DNA of 64,000 nucleotides from Parvibaculum indicum (GTDB lineage Bacteria > Pseudomonadota > Alphaproteobacteria > Parvibaculales > Parvibaculaceae), in contig NZ_JAASQO010000010.1 of the NCBI RefSeq assembly GCF_011762095.1, positions 79,501-143,500 on the forward strand. The letters run 5' to 3'. Below the pieces are notes generated by a model. That model saw nothing but the letters and a program-made list of their open reading frames with translations, was not told where the DNA came from and searched no databases. Shown here one piece after another: positions 25,049 to 33,102 of the stretch (the first letter of the stretch is position 1; each line of letters opens with the position of its first letter). Made by a program: the position numbers and the translations under genes.

Positions 25049-26296
25049 ATGTTTTCAATTGAGTACCGACGGAATGGCCGCAAGGTGTCTGAGAAAGAGT
25101 TTCTTGATAACTTGGGCGACGACATTCTGAACGAAGTTCTTGAATCCTACGCGGAAGAACTACACGGGAAAGCGGCGTCTGTCGTAGATCCAGAAACAGG
25201 CAAACACGCCCCTGTCTTCGTCCGCGTTATCGGCCAAGAGGCTCTGACCATACACACGACAGGCTCACCGGCTTTCGCACGCGCCGTGGAAAAAAGACTT
25301 GGATGGGATCAAGGAGAAGTTCATCTCATGAATGAACCAGCCGACCGAGAGCGATTGGTCTATCTCGCTCATGCTTCAGAAGATAAGGCCATTGCCAAAC
25401 CGCTAGCAGAGGGACTCGTGCAGCGCGGCATAGATGTTTGGTACGACAATTGGGAAATTGGACCCGGCGACAGCCTTCGAAGAAAAATGGAAGAGGGCCT
25501 AGGTGATTGCACTCACTTCGTCGTCCTGCTTACAGCACGTTCGATGAAGAAGCCGTGGGTTCAAGAGGAAATAGACGCAGGCTTGATGAGAACGGTAGAA
25601 GGTTCAGCCAAGTTTATTGGACTGCGCCACGAGTTAGACCTGTCATCATTGTCACCATTTTTGCGCACTCGCTTAACTCCTGAGCTCAAACTCGGCAACG
25701 ACGGCTTGGAGGAGTTGGCAGGCCACATATATGGCGTAAGCAAAAAGCCACCTTTGGGCGAAGCTCCAAGATACATTCAACAACATGAACCGGGCTCAAG
25801 CTGGTCCTCTTCAGCAAGGATTGTTGCTGAATACTTTGTGAGAGCCAGCCCTCACGCCAAACCAATGGAACCACAGGTTGAGTACGAGGAAATTCAGCAG
25901 GAGACCGGCCTTCCGATGCCAGATGTAAGGATTGGTGTTCTTGATCTCGAGAATGCAGGTCTTGTCGAGAAGCGGGAGTATGTAGGCGGAGACGGCGTTA
26001 TCTGGCCAAAGTCTGATCTCTTTATGACCTTTGACGGAGAGTTCAAGGAATGGGACCCGGAGGCAGATGCCCGAGATTTAGCCGTCCATCTATTCAATCT
26101 TGAAGAAGATTACGCCGACGCTAACGAAGTTGGCACTTCCTTAGGCTGGGAGCCGCGACGCTTTAACTCTGCTGCTGCTTATCTCGTCGGGGCAAAGATC
26201 GTTGAATCCAGGGAGTACTATGGAAGCGACAACGACTACTGGCCATGCGGCTTCATGATAGGCGATGAGTTACTCCGCTTTGTACGGAGTATATAA
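25049..26296 (+). CDS. TIR-domain protein with duplicated C-terminal winged-helix-like module
   Basis: 415 aa. Residues 1-100 are an unrecognised N-terminal domain. Residues 103-215 are a TIR domain: LVYLAHASEDKAIAKPLAEG, VWYDNWEIGPGDSLRRKM and MKKPWVQEEIDAGL. The W-V-x-x-E spacing puts Glu174 where SARM1 has its NADase glutamate, so NAD cleavage is plausible. The C-terminus contains two related modules (about 255-335 and 340-412) sharing VEKREYVGGDGVIWP and VESREYYGSDNDYWP, probably winged helices. GC is visibly lower than in neighbours. A membrane protein follows after two bases. Best guess: a defence effector whose C-terminal modules sense DNA or another ligand. Confidence 0.8.
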   Translation: MFSIEYRRNGRKVSEKEFLDNLGDDILNEVLESYAEELHGKAASVVDPETGKHAPVFVRVIGQEALTIHTTGSPAFARAVEKRLGWDQGEVHLMNEPADRERLVYLAHASEDKAIAKPLAEGLVQRGIDVWYDNWEIGPGDSLRRKMEEGLGDCTHFVVLLTARSMKKPWVQEEIDAGLMRTVEGSAKFIGLRHELDLSSLSPFLRTRLTPELKLGNDGLEELAGHIYGVSKKPPLGEAPRYIQQHEPGSSWSSSARIVAEYFVRASPHAKPMEPQVEYEEIQQETGLPMPDVRIGVLDLENAGLVEKREYVGGDGVIWPKSDLFMTFDGEFKEWDPEADARDLAVHLFNLEEDYADANEVGTSLGWEPRRFNSAAAYLVGAKIVESREYYGSDNDYWPCGFMIGDELLRFVRSI

Positions 26297-26298
26297 AA

Positions 26299-26961
26299 TT
26301 GCCAGAGCTAATTTCGTGCTTAGCCAAGTGGCAGACTCTGATATCAGGCTCGCTCGCAGTACTCGCCGCCACGGGAGGCTCGGCGATTTTAATTTATCAA
26401 ATACGGCAAGCTAAATCATTTGAGTCTGATAGGCTCGACCGTCGTCACAAGGCGGCCCGCGCTCTTCTTCCACTAGTTCTCAGCGCCCTTATTGATTATT
26501 CAAGGTCAGCAGCTGCAGACCTGAAAAATTTTCATCTCGCATCGCATGGGAACGTAGTCGACAGAAATGCGCTAAACGCTTGGCAGATACCTCCAGTTCC
26601 ACACGATGAAATTCGTACGCTGACAGACGTTGTTGAAGCCGCCTCAAATGAGGTAGCCACAGCAATTGCAGACTTAATCGGTGACATTCAAGTTCAAGCC
26701 GCCCGCCTGCGCGGCCTGCAATCCGAGACTCGAGTTACATCAAAGACAGATCTAGAAGAATATATCCTCGACGTTGCGGAGATTTATGCTCAGTGCGAAA
26801 ACATGTTCGACTATGCTCGCCGCGAGACTGACATTGTTCGACCTGAGATCAAATATGAAGACATGCGAAGATCTCTACGCCTAATGAATTTTTACGACGC
26901 TCAATTCGGCGAACTAATGGAAACCGTGGCGCGGCGATATCCACAAAATCAATCCGCTTAA
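26299..26961 (+). CDS. Single-pass membrane protein, partner of the TIR gene
   Basis: 220 aa starting at TTG 26299, two bases after the TIR stop, so translation is probably coupled. One transmembrane helix at about residues 13-34 (LISGSLAVLAATGGSAILIY) is followed by QIRQAKSFESDRLDRR and a long helical cytoplasmic part with ARALLPLVLSALIDYSR. No enzymatic motif is visible. Small proteins of this build are scattered in accessory regions of proteobacteria without a known role. With the TIR protein it may form a membrane-tethered sensor or effector pair. Confidence 0.65.
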   Translation: MPELISCLAKWQTLISGSLAVLAATGGSAILIYQIRQAKSFESDRLDRRHKAARALLPLVLSALIDYSRSAAADLKNFHLASHGNVVDRNALNAWQIPPVPHDEIRTLTDVVEAASNEVATAIADLIGDIQVQAARLRGLQSETRVTSKTDLEEYILDVAEIYAQCENMFDYARRETDIVRPEIKYEDMRRSLRLMNFYDAQFGELMETVARRYPQNQSA

Positions 26962-26974
26962 AAGTCTCTCCAAT

Positions 26975-26999
26975 GGATCCCGGCTTTCGCCGGGATGAC
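26975..26999 (-). repeat. 25-nt family A repeat, right boundary of the TIR cassette
   Basis: Core CCCGGCTTTCGCCGGG, the exact inverse of the left copy at 24940-24964. The sequence from 26990 to about 27065 is also repeated, imperfectly, at 27792-27866. Confidence 0.85.
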
Positions 27000-27105
27000 A
27001 CCTGTGGGTGTGGCGTCGGGCCGTGCCCTGCGCGGGCCCTACGCCGCCCCCTCGCCCGGCCAGGCTTCCCGCATCGCCCGCCGCGCAACAAGGCTCGCGA
27101 CGACC

Positions 27106-27588
27106 CTAGTCCGCCATTGCGGCGATCAGCCGGTCGGTTACGTCCTCTACACCGGCATCGTTCCACACATCGTCGCGAAGCATGAAGCGGTGGCTATTGG
27201 TATGGGCCACATAGGTCGCGCGCCGGGTCACGATTTCCGGCGGGATCAAGGCGGCGCGCAGGACCCGGTAGTCGTGATCGAACAGAACCGCCGCCAGCAC
27301 ATCGAAGCCGTCGAGATCGCGGATGGCGGAGAGCTACCTCGTCTTGCTGTGACGGTGAAGCCGCCGCCCCTTGATCTGGATTCGGCGGCCCTGCTCGCCG
27401 GTGGCGTCGAACCCCTTTTCGGAGTTCGAGGCGATCTGCCAGCCGAACGCCTTGCAGAAAAGATGCTCGGCCAGATCGCCCGTGGGATTGTTGGCGCTCC
27501 GCAGAATGCCGCGGGCGCGCAACTCCTCCATGATCTCCGCGTGCATAGCCAGTAACCGGGCCGTGGTCCGGCCTTGAAAATCGCTCAT
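27106..27588 (-). pseudogene. DUF6998-type gene interrupted by one amber codon
   Basis: The 161-codon frame is open from ATG 27588 to TAG 27106 except for a single TAG at 27334-27336. The first part reads LRARGILRSANNPTGDLAEH, WQIASNSEKGFDATGE and IQIKGRRLHRHSKTR; after the stop it continues in the same frame LSAIRDLDGFDVLAAVLFDH and LRDDVWNDAGVEDVT. Relatives of this DUF6998 family read through here as K-x-R-Q-L, so CAG to TAG is the likely change. The family looks like a small restriction-endonuclease-like or MTase-associated protein; function is unproven. The half proteins alone are unlikely to fold. Confidence 0.75.
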
Positions 27589-27631
27589 AGTGCGATGATA
27601 GCGGCGCAGGCGGCCCGGCGACAGGCTTCAT

Positions 27632-27803
27632 GGATCCCGGGAATAAATCCCGGGATGACGGCATTGGTTGGGGAAGGCCGAAAATCAAAATTCAGTGTCG
27701 TCCCGGCACTTGTTGCCGGGACCCATTGGCGGTGAGACCGGCCTGAGAAGCGAGTGGGTCCCGGTGTTCCCGGCTTTCGCCGGGACAGGCGCCGGGATGA
27801 CAC
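27632..27803. repeat. Cluster of family A palindromic repeats
   Basis: Three hairpins: GATCCCGGGAATAAATCCCG..., GTCCCGGCACTTGTTGCCG... and a longer one, GTCCCGGTGTTCCCGGC with CCGGGACAGGCGCCGGGA. The last runs into the 75-base sequence repeated from 26990. Confidence 0.78.
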
Positions 27804-27889
27804 CTGTGGGCGTGGCGGCGGGCCGCGCCCTGCGGGGTCCTACACCTCCCCCTCGCCCCGCCAGCCGAAGCGCCGGTGAGGCGGGCGCG

Positions 27890-28327
27890 TCAGGACCTTG
27901 CCGCGATGGGGGCGACCTCGAGAATGCGGTCTTTCAGGTCGACGGCCTTCTTGTGGGAATCGGGGCCGAGCATCTGGCAGATATAGGTGTCCTCGCCGCT
28001 TTTGGTTTCGACGATCACGGCCCACCCCTTGGAGATGTAAAACAGCGCGGCCGAGGCACCGCCGAAGAACAGCGCGGTCATGATGGCGACCAGTGTCTTT
28101 TCGGCCTGGGGCTCGTCGCCGCGAAGCACGCCGATAATGCTGAGGATCGTAAAAGCCAGAACGGCATAGGCCGCGATGCGCATGCCCAGGCGGTTCCACC
28201 GGTCCACCGTGACATTGCCGACCAGGGAACCCGACATCATGGGGCAACCGGGAAAGTAGATGTAGGACTGCGATCTGCCGGCGAAGCCCTTAAATACGTT
28301 GCGGGCGATGTGTAGATTCTTCTCCAT
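27890..28327 (-). CDS. Hypothetical membrane protein with two transmembrane helices
   Basis: 145 aa. Residues 1-45 are soluble; two adjacent hydrophobic helices follow (IAAYAVLAFTILSIIGVL and TLVAIMTALFFGGASAALFY), then a soluble tail with AVIVETKSGEDTYIC and VDLKDRILEVAP. The tail resembles the short cytoplasmic domains of small DUF6232-like proteins, but I do not claim that family. It lies 149 bases after another hypothetical gene on the same strand. Confidence 0.6.
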   Translation of the reverse strand: MEKNLHIARNVFKGFAGRSQSYIYFPGCPMMSGSLVGNVTVDRWNRLGMRIAAYAVLAFTILSIIGVLRGDEPQAEKTLVAIMTALFFGGASAALFYISKGWAVIVETKSGEDTYICQMLGPDSHKKAVDLKDRILEVAPIAARS

Positions 28328-28476
28328 GACGATTGCTCCGTTCGTGCGTGATCTGCTGCGCGGCTCTCAAGGCTGATTTTCCGGGCACAAACCGAAACCT
28401 GAAACCGGGATTGCCTCCCATATGCATCTTTTGGAAACGGCGGCTGCGCCTGTCTGGAATGAGTTTCGGCGGCGGG

Positions 28477-28962
28477 CTAGGCGGGTGCGCCGTCTTCCAG
28501 ATCGTCCAGCCCGTTCTCGAGCATTTCCTTGAATTCCTTGATCGGCTCCCCGACGCCGGCCGCATAGACGAAGCTGCCCAGTATCGAATTGATGTTCTGA
28601 AGCACGCGCCGAACGGCGCGCTTCCAGGTGAAGGGGGCCGTATCCGCGACGCGGCTCGCCCATTCCATCAACAGATAGAGCTTGGCTCTCAGGGAGTGCC
28701 CGGTCAGACCTGCCGACTGGAAGACTTCGATCTCTTTGTATTGAACGGCGTTCCGAGCCGCTTCGAACTCTCCCTGGACCTCGCCCCACGCACGCTCCAG
28801 ATGGTACGGGGTTTCACCGATGAAGGTGAGCCGCTCGCCCATCCAATACCCTTCAAGGGCGACGGTTCTCAGGCCCCTTTCAAGCTGCACGAGGAAAGAC
28901 AGCAGCAACTTCCTGTCGGATTCCTCACCATGCTCCGTATCCAGATCGAACGAAAAATCCAT
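28477..28962 (-). CDS. Hypothetical helical protein
   Basis: 161 aa from ATG 28962, which has GGGGGAAGAGGG just upstream; the extension to 29058 is not supported. It starts MDFSFDLDTEHGEESDRK and is predicted helical and acidic, with HSLRAKLYLLMEWASRV and FKEMLENGLDDLEDG. No domain recognised. The codon use is like that of the host genome, so it looks resident. Confidence 0.55.
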   Translation of the reverse strand: MDFSFDLDTEHGEESDRKLLLSFLVQLERGLRTVALEGYWMGERLTFIGETPYHLERAWGEVQGEFEAARNAVQYKEIEVFQSAGLTGHSLRAKLYLLMEWASRVADTAPFTWKRAVRRVLQNINSILGSFVYAAGVGEPIKEFKEMLENGLDDLEDGAPA

Positions 28963-29275
28963 CCCTCTTCCCCCTTTTGCCTCGAAGACCGGAAAGGCTG
29001 ACCGGCAATCGCGACGCCGGACAGCCGGTGGAACATTCTCGGGCCGCGCCCGTTTCATGTAAATCGGTGGGCCCGGTGAATTCCGGCCATCCTTGCCGGT
29101 GAATATGTCCGGAAGAGCACGTGTTTTTGCGGGGGCGGACGCATGGCCTGCGATGGCCGCCCCACCCCCTCCCTACCCTCCCCCGTCAAGGGGGAGGGAA
29201 AAGAGTCCCGGGCATGACACGATGGGGTTGGTTCGGGTTATTCTGGTCCCAGCGAAACGACCGGGGGGCCGCATC
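28963..29275. repeat. Intergenic region with one family B repeat
   Basis: 313 bases between divergent genes. The only clear structure is a family B unit at about 29158-29199: GCCCCACCCCCTCC followed by CCTCCCCC...GGGGGAGG. Nothing else recognised. Confidence 0.6.
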
Positions 29276-29767
29276 ATGCTGCGGATTATCGAGGGGGATT
29301 TTTCGGACCGCCGCGTGATCGAGCTGCTGGAGACTCATGTGATGCTGGCGCATGGGGCCTCGCCGCCCGGCACCGCCTATGCGCTGGACCTTGAAGGGCT
29401 CAAGGCGCCGGGGATCGGCTTCTGGACCGTCTGGCACTCTGACCGTCAACGGGGGAACGGCAAGGACGCGGAGGAAGAGCTGGCCGGGTGCGGCGCGCTG
29501 AAACGGCTCTCGCCCACACATGGCGAAATCAAATCCATGCATACGGTGGCGCATTTGCGCGGGCTCGGCATCGCATCCACCATGCTCGGCCATATCGTGG
29601 AAAAGGCGAAGGCGTCGGGGATGACGCGATTGAGCCTCGAAACCGGCACGCAGCACTATTTCGCCTCCGCCCGCGCGCTCTATGCCCGCCACGGCTTCAC
29701 GCCCTGCGAGCCCTTCGGCGACTACAAGGCCGGACCGCACAACACCTTCATGTCGCGGGAGATCTGA
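29276..29767 (+). CDS. GNAT family N-acetyltransferase
   Basis: 163 aa. MHTVAHLRGLGIASTMLGHI is the acetyl-CoA binding motif A (R-G-x-G-x-A), and ARALYARHGFTPCEPFGDY is the usual C-terminal motif B. The family (YafP/ElaA-like small-molecule acetylases) includes L-amino-acid and antibiotic acetyltransferases; substrate unknown. ATG 29276 is used; the longer frame from 29093 crosses a repeat. Its end overlaps the convergent MFS gene by 20 bases. Confidence 0.85.
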   Translation: MLRIIEGDFSDRRVIELLETHVMLAHGASPPGTAYALDLEGLKAPGIGFWTVWHSDRQRGNGKDAEEELAGCGALKRLSPTHGEIKSMHTVAHLRGLGIASTMLGHIVEKAKASGMTRLSLETGTQHYFASARALYARHGFTPCEPFGDYKAGPHNTFMSREI

Positions 29768-30995
29768 TCGGCCGCTCGCCCCGCGCCGTCCGGTCGAGGC
29801 CGGGAATCAGGAGGAGGCTCCAGGCGGCAGCGGCGAGGCAATAGGCGCCCATGGCGAGGAGCTGCCAGAGGAAGGGCACGCCCGCGTCGAGCAGCACGCC
29901 GATGAGCCCCGGCGACAGCGCGGTGGAAAACACCATGGCCGAGGTCGCGACGCCGCGAATGGCGCCCAGATGCAGCGTGCCGTAAAGCTCCGCCCAGAGC
30001 GCGCCGCCCAGCGTGCCGGCGCTGCCCATGGTGATGCCCGCCAGCGCCATGAAGACCGGCAGCACCCAGGGCTCGCCGATAAAGGCGAGCGCGGCGATGG
30101 CGGCGGCCAGCGGCAGCAGGAAGAAGGGCAGCACATGGCGCGCGCCGAAGCGGTCGACGAGCCAGCCCGTGCCGAGACCGGAGATCATGTTGACGCCCGC
30201 CAGCACCGGAAAGCTCGCCGCGAACCAGGCAAGGTCCCAGCCCTTCGTCTCCACCACCGTGACCTGGTTGATGAAGATGCCGGTGAGGATGAAAGGCGGC
30301 GCGAGCAGCACGGGCATCAGCGCATAAAAGAGCGGGGAGCGGATCACCTCGCCGCGCGTCCAGTGATGCCGCTCGGGCGCGGGCGCGGCGGAACCGGGGG
30401 CGGCCTCCGCCGTTTCGGGCACGCGGTCGCGCCGCACCAGCGCAATGAGCGCCAGCGTCGGCAACACGAAAAGCGCGGCGGCGATGGCGACCCATGTCAT
30501 GCGCCAGCCCAGCGCCGCCACCAGCGCCACCGCCGCGATGGGAAAGGCGGCCTCCGCACTCGACAGCCCCAGCACCGCGATGGACACCGCCCGGCCTCGC
30601 CTGGCGTTGAACCAGCGGCCCATCGCCGTCATGGCGATATGGGTGAGCATGCCCTGGCCGAAAAAGCGCAGGCCGAAAAAGACGAGCGCCAGCATGAAAG
30701 GCGACGAAACGCTCGCCATGCCGAGCGAGACGAGCGCAAGCCCCGCCATGACGCCGACGCCCAGCCGGCGGATGGGAAGATCGTCGGCAAGCCGCCCCGC
30801 CCACATGAGAAGCGCGGCGCTGGCCAGCGTGCCTGCCGTGTAAAGCCCGCCGAAGCCGCCTTCCGACAGGCCGAGATCGGCCTTCAGATGGCCCGCGAAC
30901 AGCGCGATGAAATAGGTCTGGCCGAAGCCGGAGCAGAAGGTGAGCAGGAACCCGGCGGCGAGCCAGCGGAAATCGGCGCGCAATTCGGCAAGCAT
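29748..30995 (-). CDS. MFS transporter
   Basis: 415 aa with 12 hydrophobic helices split by a soluble loop after about residue 190 (RRDRVPETAEAAPGSAAP). Motif-A-like GRLADDLPIRRLGVG lies between helices 2 and 3, and WLVDRFGARH repeats it in the second half. The N-terminus LTFCSGFGQTYFIALF is typical of the monocarboxylate/oxalate-formate-like MFS group. Substrate unknown. Inner membrane. Confidence 0.88.
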   Translation of the reverse strand: MLAELRADFRWLAAGFLLTFCSGFGQTYFIALFAGHLKADLGLSEGGFGGLYTAGTLASAALLMWAGRLADDLPIRRLGVGVMAGLALVSLGMASVSSPFMLALVFFGLRFFGQGMLTHIAMTAMGRWFNARRGRAVSIAVLGLSSAEAAFPIAAVALVAALGWRMTWVAIAAALFVLPTLALIALVRRDRVPETAEAAPGSAAPAPERHHWTRGEVIRSPLFYALMPVLLAPPFILTGIFINQVTVVETKGWDLAWFAASFPVLAGVNMISGLGTGWLVDRFGARHVLPFFLLPLAAAIAALAFIGEPWVLPVFMALAGITMGSAGTLGGALWAELYGTLHLGAIRGVATSAMVFSTALSPGLIGVLLDAGVPFLWQLLAMGAYCLAAAAWSLLLIPGLDRTARGERPIRSPAT

Positions 30996-31056
30996 GGCAA
31001 CTCCTCGGGGCTCGGCGGCGGCGGGAGGCCCTGCCTAGCACAGGATCCTCTTCCTT

Positions 31057-31080
31057 ACCTCCCCCTCGACGGGGGAGGGA
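31057..31080. repeat. Family B hairpin
   Basis: ACCTCCCCCTC-GAC-GGGGGAGG, a single unit in the ~190-base gap between the divergent MFS and isomerase genes. Confidence 0.65.
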
Positions 31081-31186
31081 AATGGTACGAAACACGCCAA
31101 CCGCCCGCCCAGCTTCGCCCCTTGCGTCCCCTGCCCGCGCCCTCCATATTAATGCTCAACATTAAGACAGAGGCAGGGAGGCCCTG

Positions 31187-31834
31187 ATGACGCTCGAATT
31201 CGACCTCTTCTGGTCGTTCCGCTCGCCCTATTCCTATCTGGCGACGCCGCGCATCGTGGAGATGGAGAAGACCTACGACCTGAAGGTGAATGTGCGCCCG
31301 GTCTATCCCATCGCCGTGCGCATCAAGGATTTCTTCAAGAACGTCAATCCGATGTGGCCGCCCTATCTCATCAACGACACCTTCCGCATCTCGCAATATC
31401 TGGGGCTGCCCTATAACTGGCCGGACCCCGATCCCATCGTGATGGATATTTCCACCGGCGAAGTGCCGGAGGACCAGCCCTATATCTCGCGCCTGACACG
31501 CGCCGGCATCGCCGCCGTGGAGCGCGGCAAGGGCCTGCCCTTCATCTATGAGATGTCGAGCGTGATCTTCGGCGGCGTGAAGAAATGGAACGAGGGCGAC
31601 CATATCGAGAAAGCGGCGGCGCGCGCGGGCCTCGACATGGCCGACCTCGACGCCGCCATCGAGAAAGACCCGGAGCACTACGAAAAGGCCATCGCCGAGA
31701 ACGAAGCCGCGCAGAAGGACGCCGGACACTGGGGCGTGCCGCTCATGGTGTTCGAGGGCGAACCCTTTTTCGGCCAGGACCGGCTGGACCTGCTCATCTG
31801 GCGCATGGAGCAGAAGGGGTTGAGGAAGCGCTAG
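31187..31834 (+). CDS. 2-hydroxychromene-2-carboxylate isomerase/DsbA-family protein
   Basis: 215 aa. FDLFWSFRSPYSYLATPRI opens the thioredoxin-like kappa-GST fold; the SPYSYL serine replaces the DsbA cysteine, as in HCCA isomerases of naphthalene-type degradation, which use glutathione. GHWGVPLMVFEGEPFFGQDR is the conserved cis-Pro region. Whether this copy acts on a chromene is unknown. It starts just after AGGGAGGCCCTG and overlaps the convergent small membrane gene by four bases. Confidence 0.85.
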   Translation: MTLEFDLFWSFRSPYSYLATPRIVEMEKTYDLKVNVRPVYPIAVRIKDFFKNVNPMWPPYLINDTFRISQYLGLPYNWPDPDPIVMDISTGEVPEDQPYISRLTRAGIAAVERGKGLPFIYEMSSVIFGGVKKWNEGDHIEKAAARAGLDMADLDAAIEKDPEHYEKAIAENEAAQKDAGHWGVPLMVFEGEPFFGQDRLDLLIWRMEQKGLRKR

Positions 31835-32115
31835 CCGCCGAACATCTGCCAGCCGAGAAAGAGGGCGGGAATGGCCGGGATCGCTGCGACGATCACGCCG
31901 GCCAGCCGATGCCCCGCGCCGCGCAACAGGCCGGCAAGGACAAGCGCAAGCGGAAAAGAGGCGATGGCGGCGAGATACCGGACATCGCCCGGATCCGACA
32001 TGAAGCCATTGGCATTGGTCAGCATGCCCAGCAGCGGAAAGATCGAGAAGAGCGCGGCAAGGCCGTCGATGAAAAAGAAGACGGCAAAAAGGATTTCGAG
32101 GATGGCGGGCTTCAT
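31831..32115 (-). CDS. Small membrane protein, three transmembrane helices
   Basis: 94 aa. Hydrophobic stretches ILEILFAVFFFIDGLAALF, YLAAIASFPLALVLAGLL and LAGVIVAAIPAIPALFLGW. No family recognised. It ends four bases inside the isomerase gene on the other strand and has a repeat cluster upstream that probably holds its promoter. Confidence 0.6.
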   Translation of the reverse strand: MKPAILEILFAVFFFIDGLAALFSIFPLLGMLTNANGFMSDPGDVRYLAAIASFPLALVLAGLLRGAGHRLAGVIVAAIPAIPALFLGWQMFGG

Positions 32116-32155
32116 GGACGAGACCTATTCGCGCGGCGGCAATAACTATTGATAG

Positions 32156-32322
32156 TGGGTCCCGGCAACGAGTGCCGGGACGACACCGAATTTCTGGCAT
32201 CTTTCCTAAAAACAACACACGCTGTCATCCCGGGATTTATTCCCGGGATCCATTAGCACTGCGACCGATCGAGGCGCGAATGGATCCCGGCCCTCCTTGA
32301 GTGTGAAGGTGGCCGGGATGAC
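32156..32322. repeat. Cluster of family A palindromic repeats
   Basis: GTCCCGGCAACGAGTGCCG..., GTCATCCCGGGATTTATTCC... and GGATCCCGGCCCTCCTTGAG... with alternating orientation, between the small membrane gene and the next acetyltransferase. Confidence 0.78.
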
Positions 32323-32359
32323 ATGTCTATTTTGTCGCTGCCGTGCTATTTCCCCGTCT

Positions 32360-32830
32360 ATGAACGCGACGCATGACATCTCCCTTTCCTTCCGGCCCGT
32401 CGGCGCGGCCGACCGGGCGCTGCTGGAGGAGCTGGTGCGGGCCTATTACGACTTCGACGATCACGAATATGAGCCTGCCTTACACGGCCGCGCGCTCGAC
32501 GCCATTTGCGCGGGCGATCCCAATGTGCGGGCCTGGATCGTTCAGGATGGCGAGACGGTCGCGGGCTATCTCATCCTGACCATCGGCTTTTCCATGCAAT
32601 ATGGCGGGCGGGACGGGTTTCTGGACGAGCTTTTCCTGACGGAGGCCTATCGCGGCAAGGGCCTCGGGCGGCAGGTGATGGCCTTCCTCGAGGCGGAGGT
32701 GAGGCGGCTCGGCTTCCACTATCTCCATCTGGAGGTGGTGAAGGCCAATGAGCGGGCGCGCCGCCTCTATGAGAGCCTCGGCTGGGAAGAGACGGGCTGC
32801 CTGCTGATGAGCAAGCGGCTGGTGGAGTAA
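32360..32830 (+). CDS. GNAT family N-acetyltransferase
   Basis: 156 aa. DELFLTEAYRGKGLGRQVM carries the acetyl-CoA pyrophosphate loop R-G-K-G-x-G; VVKANERARRLYESLGWEE is motif B. General GNAT of the aminoglycoside/ribosomal-type class; substrate unknown. ATG 32360 chosen since the earlier part of the frame lies within a repeat. The gene precedes the glycerolipid cluster but is separated from it by a repeat element. Confidence 0.85.
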   Translation: MNATHDISLSFRPVGAADRALLEELVRAYYDFDDHEYEPALHGRALDAICAGDPNVRAWIVQDGETVAGYLILTIGFSMQYGGRDGFLDELFLTEAYRGKGLGRQVMAFLEAEVRRLGFHYLHLEVVKANERARRLYESLGWEETGCLLMSKRLVE

Positions 32831-32840
32831 GGCCGCAGCG

Positions 32841-32964
32841 CCCTCACCTCCCCCTTGAGGGGGAGGTCGGCCCGAAGAGACGGGTGGGGGTAGAGCGCCA
32901 AACGCCGACGGATGAGACTGTGGCCCCACCCCCTCCCAACCCTCCCCCGCGAGCGGGGGAGGGC
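32841..32964. repeat. Full-length family B composite element
   Basis: ~124 bases: hairpin ACCTCCCCCTTGAGGGGGAGGT, then GGGTGGGGGTAGAGCGCC, AAACGCCGACGG, GCCCCACCCCCTCC and a second hairpin CCCTCCCCCGC...GCGGGGGAGGG. The same order occurs in the 37.7-kb element, so this is a good reference copy of the family. Confidence 0.8.
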
Positions 32965-33102
32965 TTTGACGGCATTCGGGCAAAGACGCACCCTTCTCCA
33001 CTGGACCCGGGGTGACGCTGGGGATAGCCTCCCCGGCTCGTATCCGCCATTATTTCCCCTGTACCCCACCGTATTTTCCAGCCAGACGAGGATCCCCGCC
33101 CG

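Noticed and set aside
27334-27336. Programmed amber readthrough or pyrrolysine codon
   Set aside because: No suppressor element is visible, the gene is in an accessory region, and a simple Gln-to-stop mutation explains it better.
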